DNA of 57,580 bases. Source: RDXT01 sp033765305. Lineage in GTDB: Bacteria > Bacteroidota > Bacteroidia > J057. Location: the NCBI GenBank assembly GCA_033765305.1, contig JANRID010000034.1, positions 1 to 57,580 of the forward strand. The letters run 5' to 3'. This document shows positions 1 to 7,114 of this stretch, in pieces (positions within the stretch are counted from its first letter, which is position 1; every line of letters begins with the position of its first letter). The position numbers were made by a program, and so were the translations under genes. The notes below the pieces were generated by a model. The model was not told where the DNA came from. It saw nothing but the letters and a program-made list of their open reading frames with translations, and did not search any database.

Positions 1-62
1 GGGCTTCGGCTCCGCTCAGCCACCGGCCTTTTTTCAACCGCAAGGGACGCAAGGAGCGCAAA
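1..62. repeat. Intergenic repeat pair, left copy
   Basis: Two short motifs sit side by side in non-coding DNA: GGCTTCGGCTCCGCTCAGCC at about 2-21 and a CAACCGCAAGGGACGCAAGG unit at 35-54 continuing to 62. Both recur near 55.28-55.50 kb, so this is an interspersed intergenic repeat family. The rest of 63-195 holds a CTACTTT-type tandem tract (about 79-107) and no gene that I can support. Confidence 0.7.
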
Positions 63-195
63 GTGCGCTTTCCAGTCTTTCTACTTTCTACTTTCTACTT
101 GATACTTCCTGCTCCCCATAGCTACGGCGCAGCCAGTCCCACTACCCACTACCCCTCCCGGATTCAAGGGATGCAGAATTCCCCCATGAACAGGA

Positions 196-227
196 TTGCC
201 GGCGGGGGCAGCAGGGCGCTACTTTTG
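196..227 (+). promoter_or_regulatory. Bacteroidota-type promoter for the gene at 279
   Basis: TTG at 196-198, a 21-nt spacer, then TACTTTTG at 220-227, which matches the TTG / TAnnTTTG (-33/-7) consensus of this phylum. The start codon lies about 50 nt downstream. Confidence 0.55.
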
Positions 228-278
228 GCTGATGATGGCCGGAGCCATTTCCGTTCAACCCAACTCAGCCCATTTCCC

Positions 279-1082
279 ATGCGTATCTGCTGCCTGCTTC
301 TGCTGTGCCTGCCCTCGCTGCTGGCTGCCCAGCCTGCCGCCCTGCCCGATGTGCCGCCTGCCGGCGCTGCCTTCGATCCTGCCCCTCAGATCTTTCTGGC
401 CGAGGCGCAGGTTGTGGGCTTTGACCTGATCCGGATGGCCCTCAAAGACACCATCCGCCTTGCGGGCCGCGGCCACGTGTTCCAGATTGTGTCGACCCTC
501 AACGACGGCCAGGAGCTTTGGATGATTATCCGCTTCTGGGAGTTCCGCCAGGCGAAGCGCGACGAAGTCTGGATGTCGGAAGCGGAGAACGGCAAGTTCT
601 TCGCCCTGCGGTTCCGCGATTACCAGCGCACATGCCGTCCGTATCCGAAGACTACGGCGGTGAGCTTCGGCGCGCTGATGGTCCCGGTCAAGCTGCGGCT
701 GCCGTCGGAGACCGTCGAGGCCTTCGACTTTTCGCGCGATGTGGCCATGGGCACCTCCATCGGGCTGCGGCAGGGGCTGTCGCGCTACAAATCGCACTCG
801 GCGACCCTGCTGCTGGGCACCGGGGTATCGACCGTGACAGCGTTGCCGCAGAATTCGGGCGGCTTTGCCGCGCAGCCCTCGGACCTGGCTGCGTTTACCG
901 TGAGCCTGGGCACCCTGCTGGATTTCGAAGGGGTGCAGCTGGGCCTGTTTACGGGGATGGACATGGTGCCGCGCGAAGCGGGCCGGCATTGGATCTATCA
1001 GCGGAAGCCGTGGTTTTCGGTGGGAATCGGATACCAGTTTCTGAGCTGGTCCAGTACGCTGAGCAGCCGGGGATCAAACTGA
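279..1082 (+). CDS. Secreted protein of unknown function, possible outer-membrane barrel
   Basis: A 267-residue protein. The start at 279 gives a clear signal peptide (MRICCLLLLCLPSLLAAQ); the frame is open further upstream, but that part reads through repeat DNA. No named domain is recognised. The second half alternates short hydrophobic strands with glycine turns and ends in aromatic-rich strands (FSVGIGYQFLSW), which suggests a small beta barrel or surface beta domain. It has its own predicted promoter, and pepA follows 67 nt downstream on the same strand. The barrel reading is inference. Confidence 0.6.
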   Translation: MRICCLLLLCLPSLLAAQPAALPDVPPAGAAFDPAPQIFLAEAQVVGFDLIRMALKDTIRLAGRGHVFQIVSTLNDGQELWMIIRFWEFRQAKRDEVWMSEAENGKFFALRFRDYQRTCRPYPKTTAVSFGALMVPVKLRLPSETVEAFDFSRDVAMGTSIGLRQGLSRYKSHSATLLLGTGVSTVTALPQNSGGFAAQPSDLAAFTVSLGTLLDFEGVQLGLFTGMDMVPREAGRHWIYQRKPWFSVGIGYQFLSWSSTLSSRGSN

Positions 1083-1149
1083 GCGCATGCGCGCCGGCCC
1101 TCGTTTTCGTGCGGGCATTCGCTATATTGCCGCCTGAATCCCGAGTGCG

Positions 1150-2610
1150 ATGTACCTCACGTTTCTCAGCGAACCGCCCTCCGACGGGCTGGTCATTCCC
1201 CTGGCGCAGGACAGCCGCCTGGCCCCGCAGCTGGAGTCGCTTGCTGCTTCCCTGCGCGTGCGGACGGAGCTGCTGCAGGCCGGGTTTCAGGGCGAATGGA
1301 AGGAGCAGTTTTCCCTCCTGACGCCGCTGGGCCGGATCTGGCTGCTCGGCCTGGGCAAGTCGCCGGGTCTGCCGCAGGCCCTGGCCGCATTCCGGAGCCT
1401 GGCGCACCGCCAGCAGCGGGTCCTGCCTGCCAGCGTGGCCGTAGAGCTGCGCGAGCCGCCCATGCCGCGTGCCCTGCTGGCCGAAGCCGCGGTGGGCGGT
1501 CTGGTGCTGGGCCGCTACGATCTGGGCCTGTACAAAACCGGGCGCACGGCGCCAGGGCCTTTTCTGGGCGATCTCGCCGGGATCAGCCTGATCATGCCCC
1601 CCGATGCGGAGGCCGAGCAGCGCGCCATCCAGGGCCGGACCGTGGCCGAAGTGCAGCTCCGGGTCATGGACCTCGTCAACCGCCCGGCCAATAAGCTGTT
1701 TCCCGCCGATCTGGCCGCCTGGGCCAAGGCTTCCGGGGAACAGTACGGCTATCACGTATCGGTGCTCGAGCCCCTGCAGATGGAGTCGCTGGGCATGCAT
1801 GCGCTGCTGGCTGTGGCCCGGGGAAGCGAGAATCCGCCTGCATTCATCGTAGCGGAGCACCTGGCAGACCCCGGCGGCCCAGTCTACGGCCTGGCAGGCA
1901 AGGGCGTCACCTTCGATACCGGCGGCATTTCCATCAAAGACTCGGCCAATATGCACTATATGAAGTGCGACATGGCCGGGGCCGCTGCCGTACTGGGCGC
2001 GGTGGAGCTGGCGGCCCGCCTCCAGGCGCCTGTAAATCTGGTGGCTGTGGCTGCCGCCGCCGAAAATATGATCGGTCCGCAGGCGGTACGGCCCGGCGAT
2101 GTCATCGGCTCCTATGCAGGCAAGACGGTGGAGGTCATCGATACCGATGCGGAAGGGCGGCTGCTGCTGGCCGATGCCCTGGCCTGGCTCGGCCGCACCT
2201 ACACGCCGTCGCTGATGATCGATCTGGCAACCCTGACCGGCAGCTGCGTGGCGGCGCTGGGCTATCACGCCGCCGGCCTGTTCACCGGCAGCGAAGCGCT
2301 GGCGCAGCGGCTGCTGGCAGCCGGCGACCGGAGCGGCGAACGCCTCTGGCGCCTGCCGCTGTGGGAAGCCTACGGCGATGAACTGAAGTCGGATGTGGCC
2401 GATGTGAAGAATTTCCACGGGAAACCCGTAGCCGGTGCCATCGTAGCAGCGAAGTTTCTCGAAGCATTCACCGATGAGCACCCTGCATGGGCACATCTGG
2501 ACATTGCAGGCACCGCCTATGTGGACTCGGAATTCGCTTCGTTCCGAAGTGCCTCCGCCTATGGGGTCCGGCTGCTGGCGAGCGCCCTGTTTCCCGGTTT
2601 TTCGGACTGA
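1150..2610 (+). CDS. pepA: Leucyl aminopeptidase, M17 family
   Basis: A 486-residue cytosolic two-metal aminopeptidase that releases N-terminal residues from peptides. The C-terminal catalytic domain holds the family ligands: K251 and D256 in GKGVTFDTGG, K263 in SIKDSANM, D274, and the signature around D333-E335-R337 (DTDAEGRL; most members have NTDAEGRL, so the first Asn is Asp here). The N-terminal 170 residues are the variable M17 domain. Length is normal for the family. A TATATTGC at 1123-1130 could be its -7 element, but no clear -33 is seen. It appears to be a single housekeeping gene. Confidence 0.93.
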   Translation: MYLTFLSEPPSDGLVIPLAQDSRLAPQLESLAASLRVRTELLQAGFQGEWKEQFSLLTPLGRIWLLGLGKSPGLPQALAAFRSLAHRQQRVLPASVAVELREPPMPRALLAEAAVGGLVLGRYDLGLYKTGRTAPGPFLGDLAGISLIMPPDAEAEQRAIQGRTVAEVQLRVMDLVNRPANKLFPADLAAWAKASGEQYGYHVSVLEPLQMESLGMHALLAVARGSENPPAFIVAEHLADPGGPVYGLAGKGVTFDTGGISIKDSANMHYMKCDMAGAAAVLGAVELAARLQAPVNLVAVAAAAENMIGPQAVRPGDVIGSYAGKTVEVIDTDAEGRLLLADALAWLGRTYTPSLMIDLATLTGSCVAALGYHAAGLFTGSEALAQRLLAAGDRSGERLWRLPLWEAYGDELKSDVADVKNFHGKPVAGAIVAAKFLEAFTDEHPAWAHLDIAGTAYVDSEFASFRSASAYGVRLLASALFPGFSD

Positions 2611-2654
2611 ATGATCCCGCTGATCTGATTTTTTCGCGGCAAGCCTTCCCGGTG

Positions 2655-2686
2655 TTGCGATTGTCCGGACTTTTCGTGTATCTTAC
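2655..2686 (+). promoter_or_regulatory. Promoter for the ATP-grasp gene
   Basis: TTG at 2655-2657, 21-nt spacer, TATCTTAC at 2679-2686. The start codon follows at 2716. The -7 box is one base off TAnnTTTG at the second-last T and ends in C, a variant also seen at other genes in the window. Confidence 0.45.
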
Positions 2687-2715
2687 GATTCCACCCTGCC
2701 ACCTGCATTGTCCAC

Positions 2716-3918
2716 ATGACATTCCTCTGTATTGCCAGCTACTTCAAGGGCGAGGAATTTCTGCGCGCCTGCAAAGCCTCCGGCGCCACCGTCCTGCTGA
2801 TCACCTCCAAGCGCCTCGAATCCCAGGCCTGGCCCCGCGAATCGATCGATGAGATCTTCTACATGGAAGAAACGGAGCCGCATCAGTGGAATGTGGACCA
2901 CATGATTGCCGGAGTTGCCTGGCTGATGCGCAGCCGGCGGGTGGACCGGATCGTGGCGCTCGACGACTTCGATGTGGAAAAAGGCACCGTGCTGCGGGAG
3001 CAGTTCCGCATTCCGGGCATGGGCCAGACGACGGGCCGCTACTTCCGCGACAAGCTGGCCATGCGCATGCGCGCGCAGGATGCCGGCATTGCGGTGCCTT
3101 CGTTTGCGCCGCTCTTTACCGACGAGGACATCAGCGCCTACTTCCGCTGGAACTCCGGCCCCTGGGTGATCAAGCCCCGCTCGGAGGCTTCCGCCACCGG
3201 GATCCGCAAGGTGCACAGCCCGGAGGAAGCCTGGGAGGTGCTCAACAGCCTCGGCGACCGCCGGCATCATTTCCTGATCGAGCAGTACAAGCCCGGCGAT
3301 GTGTACCATGCCGACGCCCTGTCGGTGGAGGGCAAAATCGTATTCTGCCAGGTAAGCCGCTACATGAGCCCGCCCTTCGACGTGGCGCATGGCGGGGGAA
3401 TCTTCCGCTCCCATACGCTGCTGCCGGATTCGCCTGAAAATCACGAGATCCAGGAGCTTGTGCGGCAGGTGATGCAGTCCTTCAGCATGCGTTCCAGCGC
3501 TTCGCATACTGAATTCATCCGCAGCCGCGAGGACGGGCGCATGTACTTCCTCGAAACGTCTTCCCGGGTCGGCGGGGCGCATCTGGCCGATATGGTCGAG
3601 GCAGCTACCGGCATCAACCTCTGGCGCGAGTGGGCGCGCCTCGAAGTAGCCCTGGCCGAAGGCCGCAGCTACCAGCTCCCGGCAGTCCAGCCCGCGCAGG
3701 CCGGCATCATCATCTCCCTGGCCCGCCAGCCCGAGCCCGATACCTCTGCCTTCGGCGATCCCGAAATCTGGTGGCGCATGTCGCGCGAGCACCACATCGG
3801 CTTCATCGTCCGCTCCGGATCGCAGGAGCGGGTCGTCGAGCTGCTCGATGCCTATGCGCACCGGGTGCAGGCGGACTTTCACGCCTCCGCGCCCGCGCCG
3901 GACAAGCCCAGCGCCTGA
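2716..3918 (+). CDS. ATP-grasp domain carboxylate-amine ligase-like protein
   Basis: A 400-residue protein. An N-terminal Rossmann-like lobe (MTFLCIASYFKG, DDFD near 83-86) is followed by an ATP-grasp fold: nucleotide-binding Lys153 in GPWVIKPRSE and the metal-binding segment FLETSSRVGGAH with E280 and R284. Enzymes of this fold join a carboxylate to an amine or thiol through an acyl phosphate. The substrate cannot be told from sequence, and no biosynthetic partner gene is adjacent. It has its own promoter and lies tail-to-tail with der. The last 15 residues are Ala/Pro-rich and probably disordered. Confidence 0.8.
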   Translation: MTFLCIASYFKGEEFLRACKASGATVLLITSKRLESQAWPRESIDEIFYMEETEPHQWNVDHMIAGVAWLMRSRRVDRIVALDDFDVEKGTVLREQFRIPGMGQTTGRYFRDKLAMRMRAQDAGIAVPSFAPLFTDEDISAYFRWNSGPWVIKPRSEASATGIRKVHSPEEAWEVLNSLGDRRHHFLIEQYKPGDVYHADALSVEGKIVFCQVSRYMSPPFDVAHGGGIFRSHTLLPDSPENHEIQELVRQVMQSFSMRSSASHTEFIRSREDGRMYFLETSSRVGGAHLADMVEAATGINLWREWARLEVALAEGRSYQLPAVQPAQAGIIISLARQPEPDTSAFGDPEIWWRMSREHHIGFIVRSGSQERVVELLDAYAHRVQADFHASAPAPDKPSA

Positions 3919-3963
3919 GGCGGGCCCGGCGGCGCCGGACCTGCTCAGCGCCCGGAGCGCCGC

Positions 3964-5271
3964 TCACTTTTTCCGGAAAAACACATTGATCGGCACCCCG
4001 GTAAAGCCGAACCGCTCGCGCAGCTGGTTTTCCAGGTAGCGCTTGTAGCTCTCGTCCACATGGTCGGGGTGGTTGGCAAACAGCAGGAAGGTGGGGACGG
4101 AGGCAGGCACCTGCGTGGCGTACTTGATCCGGATGATATGGCCCCGGTGTGCGGGCGGATGGTGCTTGGCGATGGCCTCCTGGAGGACCTCGTTCAGTTC
4201 GTGCGTAGGAATGCGGAGGCTGCGCCGCTTGCAGACTTCCACCGCCGTTTCGAGCGCTTTGAGCAGGCGCTGCCTGGTCAGGGCAGAGGTGAAGATGATC
4301 GGAAGGTCGGTGAAGGGCGCCGTGCGCTCCCGGATCAGCTTTTCAAACTCCAGCGTGGACTTGTGGTCTTTCTCCACGAGGTCCCACTTGTTGACCAGGA
4401 TGACGATGCCCTTGGAGTGCTTCTGGATGAGGGAAAAAATGGCCATGTCCTGGCTTTCCATGCCTTGGGTGGCATCGAGCAGCAGCATGGCCACATCGCA
4501 GGTCTCGATGGCCCGCACGGTGCGCAGGGTCGAGTAGAATTCGATGTTTTCCTCCACCTTGGACTTGCGCCGGAGCCCTGCGGTATCCACGAGCACCAGA
4601 TCCATGCCGAAGGCGGTGTAGCGGGTGTCGATGGCGTCGCGGGTGGTGCCGGCGACCGGTGTCACAATCTGGGCCGGACGGCCGAGGAATGCGTTGATGA
4701 CGCTGGATTTGCCCACATTCGGGCGCCCGACCACGGCGATGCGCGGCAGCCCCTCGTGGTCTTCGAGCACCTTGTCGGGCGGCAGCGCAGCCACGACGGC
4801 ATCCAGCAGGTCGCCGGTGCCGGTGCCGGTCGCTGCCGATACGGCAAAGACTTCCGGCAGCCCCAGCTGGTAAAACTCGTACTGGCTGTCGCTCATCTGC
4901 GGCGTATCCAGTTTGTTGACGATGAGGAAGACCTTCTTGGGGTTGCGGCGCACGATCTCCGCAAATTCCTCGTCGAGCGGGGTAATGCCCGCCCGGCCGT
5001 CCACCATGAAGAGCAGCAGGTCGGCTTCCTCCATGGCGATATGCACCTGCTCGCGGATAGCGGATTCGAAGACATCACTCGATTCGGGCACATAGCCGCC
5101 GGTATCGATGAGGCTGAACGCAATGCCGTTCCAGAGGCTCTGGCCGTAGTTGCGGTCGCGGGTGACGCCGCTCATGTCGTCCACAATCGCCTGACGGGAC
5201 TCGACCAGGCGGTTGAAGAGGGTGGATTTGCCCACGTTGGGGCGGCCGATGATGGCGACAATTCCGGACAT
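3964..5271 (-). CDS. der: Ribosome-assembly GTPase Der (EngA)
   Basis: A 435-residue protein with two tandem Era-like GTPase domains, each starting with GRPNVGKS (residues about 8-15 and 182-189), with DTGG/DTAG and NKLD/NKWD motifs, followed by the C-terminal KH-like domain. Family role: late assembly of the 50S ribosomal subunit. It lies 31 nt downstream of era on the same strand, so the two ribosome-assembly GTPases are probably one transcript. Length and motifs are canonical. Confidence 0.96.
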   Translation of the reverse strand: MSGIVAIIGRPNVGKSTLFNRLVESRQAIVDDMSGVTRDRNYGQSLWNGIAFSLIDTGGYVPESSDVFESAIREQVHIAMEEADLLLFMVDGRAGITPLDEEFAEIVRRNPKKVFLIVNKLDTPQMSDSQYEFYQLGLPEVFAVSAATGTGTGDLLDAVVAALPPDKVLEDHEGLPRIAVVGRPNVGKSSVINAFLGRPAQIVTPVAGTTRDAIDTRYTAFGMDLVLVDTAGLRRKSKVEENIEFYSTLRTVRAIETCDVAMLLLDATQGMESQDMAIFSLIQKHSKGIVILVNKWDLVEKDHKSTLEFEKLIRERTAPFTDLPIIFTSALTRQRLLKALETAVEVCKRRSLRIPTHELNEVLQEAIAKHHPPAHRGHIIRIKYATQVPASVPTFLLFANHPDHVDESYKRYLENQLRERFGFTGVPINVFFRKK

Positions 5272-5302
5272 AATTCCTGGTGACGGGTGTATAGAAACCG
5301 GC

Positions 5303-6187
5303 TCAGTAGCCGAATGAATTGAGATAGCGGCCGCTGTCTTTCCAGCCTTCGCTGACTTTGATGTGAATCTCCAGATGCACGGGCGAGCCGGTGAAGGCTT
5401 CGATGTCCTGGCGGGCCAGCGTGCCGATCTGGCGGAGCATGCGCCCGCCTTTGCCGATCAGGATGCCTTTCTGGGTTTCCCGCTCCACATGGATGTTGGC
5501 ATAGATGTGCAGGCGCTCCGGCAGGGTATCCACCTGCACGATTTCCACCTCGCTGGCGTAGGGCACCTCCTCGTGGGTGAGCTGGAAAATCTTTTCGCGG
5601 ATGAGTTCGGCAAAAAAGAATCGTTCCGGGCGGTCGGAGACCTCTTCCGGGTCGAAGTAAGGCGGCCCTTCGGGCAGCAGCGAGCGGATGCGCTCCTTGA
5701 GCTCCGGGACACCGTCGCCCCGCAGGGCGGAGATGCGCAGCGGATCGGGCACCCCGAGCTGGCTGCATACCCTGGCAATCCGCTCCTCCGCATAGACCGG
5801 GTCCACCAGATCGGTTTTGTTGAACACCAGCAGACGGGGAAGCCGGCTCTTCGATACCAGCTCGAAGAGATCCTCTTCCGGGAAGCTTTCGTTGAGCGCC
5901 AGCAGCAGCAGCATGATATCCGCATCTTCCATCGCCTGGCTGATGCCGCCCATCATGCGCTCCTGCAGCTTGTACTTGGGGCGGATGAGCCCCGGCGTGT
6001 CGGAATACACGATCTGGTACCCCTCCCCGCTGTCGATGCCGAAGATGCGGTGGCGCGTGGTCTGGGGTTTGTCGGAGGCAATGACCAGCTTCTGCCCCAG
6101 GAGGGTGTTGAGCAGGGTGGATTTCCCGGCGTTGGGCTTGCCGAGGATGCAGACGAATCCGGAGCGGTATGAAGGGGAATCAGACAA
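5303..6187 (-). CDS. era: GTPase Era
   Basis: A 294-residue GTPase with a G1 motif GKPNAGKS, DTPG, NKTD, and a C-terminal KH domain (LIGKGGRMLRQIG) that binds the 3' end of 16S rRNA. Role: 30S subunit maturation. The start is chosen at TTG (6187), because no ATG exists between the upstream promoter and the G1 motif. A perfect -7 box (TAACTTTG) lies 21 nt upstream. First gene of an era-der unit. Confidence 0.94.
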   Translation of the reverse strand: MSDSPSYRSGFVCILGKPNAGKSTLLNTLLGQKLVIASDKPQTTRHRIFGIDSGEGYQIVYSDTPGLIRPKYKLQERMMGGISQAMEDADIMLLLLALNESFPEEDLFELVSKSRLPRLLVFNKTDLVDPVYAEERIARVCSQLGVPDPLRISALRGDGVPELKERIRSLLPEGPPYFDPEEVSDRPERFFFAELIREKIFQLTHEEVPYASEVEIVQVDTLPERLHIYANIHVERETQKGILIGKGGRMLRQIGTLARQDIEAFTGSPVHLEIHIKVSEGWKDSGRYLNSFGY

Positions 6188-6204
6188 TGGAAATAAAATA
6201 ATTT

Positions 6205-6234
6205 TTGCAAAGTTAAAAAACCTTCGTAACTATG
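6205..6234 (+). promoter_or_regulatory. Promoter for initiator tRNA
   Basis: TTG at 6205-6207, 19-nt spacer, TAACTATG at 6227-6234 on the plus strand, 33 nt before the tRNA. It physically overlaps the minus-strand era promoter. Confidence 0.5.
6208..6215 (-). promoter_or_regulatory. -7 box of the era-der promoter
   Basis: TAACTTTG on the minus strand is an exact TAnnTTTG match and lies 20 nt upstream of the era start codon. I see no good TTG at the -33 position. Confidence 0.5.
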
Positions 6235-6267
6235 CATTCCCTTTTGAAAGAAAGGTGTGCAAGACAG

Positions 6268-6340
6268 TGCGGGGTGGAGCAGTTGGCAGCTCGTCGGGCT
6301 CATAACCCGAAGGTCACAGGTTCGAGTCCTGTCCCCGCTA
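6268..6340 (+). tRNA. Initiator tRNA-fMet (CAU)
   Basis: A 73-nt cloverleaf. The anticodon loop CTCATAA is flanked by three G-C pairs (GGG/CCC) at its base, and positions 1 and 72 (T and T) do not pair; both are initiator hallmarks. The T arm is ACAGG-TTCGAGT-CCTGT. CCA is not encoded. Confidence 0.92.
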
Positions 6341-6349
6341 CCTCAGGCC

Positions 6350-6388
6350 ATCAGGCGAACCGGATTTCCGGTTCGCCTGATTCTTTTT
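6350..6388 (+). terminator. Rho-independent terminator after tRNA-fMet
   Basis: A perfect 14-bp inverted repeat (ATCAGGCGAACCGG / CCGGTTCGCCTGAT), a 4-nt loop and a T-rich tail at 6381-6388. It begins 10 nt after the tRNA and ends 16 nt before the next start codon. Confidence 0.88.
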
Positions 6389-6404
6389 AGCTAATCCCCT
6401 GACA

Positions 6405-7007
6405 ATGACCCTGATCTACGCCCTGGACCTGGCTGGTACGCTGGTCTTCGCCATCAGCGGCATGGCCACCGCCGCTGAAAAGAAGTTCGACCTCTTCGGC
6501 GGTGCTTTCATCGCGCTGGTCACGGCGGTAGGCGGCGGCACCCTGCGCGACCTGCTCATCGGCAGCCAGCCGGTAGGCTGGATGCAGGATTCCAACTACC
6601 TCATCGCCGTCGGCCTGGCGGTGCTGCTGGTCTTTTTTCTGCGCGAACCCATTCTGCGGCTGCGCCGCACCCTGTTTCTCTTCGACAGCATCGGCCTGGG
6701 GCTGTTTACCGTGCTGGGCCTCGAGAAGACGCTCGCCGCCGGCCTTTCGCCGGCCGTAGCCGTGCTGATGGGCATGGTCTCAGCCGTCTTTGGCGGCATC
6801 CTCCGGGATCTGATCTGCAACGAGGAGCCCCTGATCCTGCGCAAGGAGATCTATGCGACTGCCTGCCTGGCAGGCGGCCTCCTGTATTTCGGGTTCAAGG
6901 CGCTTCCGCTGCCTTCGCCAGCCTGTGTCTGGCTGACGGTGGGCTTTGTCATCGTGATCCGGGTGCTGGCGGTGCGGCTGCACTGGAGTTTGCCGGTAGT
7001 CCGCTGA
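6405..7007 (+). CDS. UPF0126 / TRIC-like integral membrane protein
   Basis: A 200-residue very hydrophobic protein with about seven predicted membrane segments and two copies of the UPF0126 motif: GTLVFAISGMATAAEKKFDLFGG near the N terminus and a second half with VFGGILRDLICNEEP. The GGGTLRDLLIG / GGILRDLI pairs are typical of YadS/YicG relatives, which share the fold of trimeric intracellular cation channels. Substrate unknown. It starts 16 nt after the tRNA terminator and ends next to two palindromes that separate it from the convergent gene at 7115. Confidence 0.85.
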   Translation: MTLIYALDLAGTLVFAISGMATAAEKKFDLFGGAFIALVTAVGGGTLRDLLIGSQPVGWMQDSNYLIAVGLAVLLVFFLREPILRLRRTLFLFDSIGLGLFTVLGLEKTLAAGLSPAVAVLMGMVSAVFGGILRDLICNEEPLILRKEIYATACLAGGLLYFGFKALPLPSPACVWLTVGFVIVIRVLAVRLHWSLPVVR

Positions 7008-7042
7008 GGGGTAGTAGGATGTAAGTAGCAAATAGGAAGACT

Positions 7043-7086
7043 GGCGCCTGGCGCCAGGCGCCGGCGGAGGGCATGCCCTCCGCCGG
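7043..7086. repeat. Two adjacent perfect palindromes between convergent genes
   Basis: GGCGCCTGGCGCCAGGCGCC (7043-7062) is a 20-bp perfect palindrome. The next palindrome spans 7061-7086 with arms CCGGCGGAGGG and CCCTCCGCCGG around a CATG centre. Neither has a T tract. They could act as a bidirectional terminator or mRNA-end stabiliser between the genes at 6405 and 7115. Confidence 0.65.
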
Positions 7087-7114
7087 AACACAGGCGCTGC
7101 CGGGCCTGCGGCCG

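Noticed and set aside
63..278. N-terminal extension of the gene at 279
   Set aside because: The frame is open but runs through tandem and interspersed repeats, and a clear signal peptide starts at 279.
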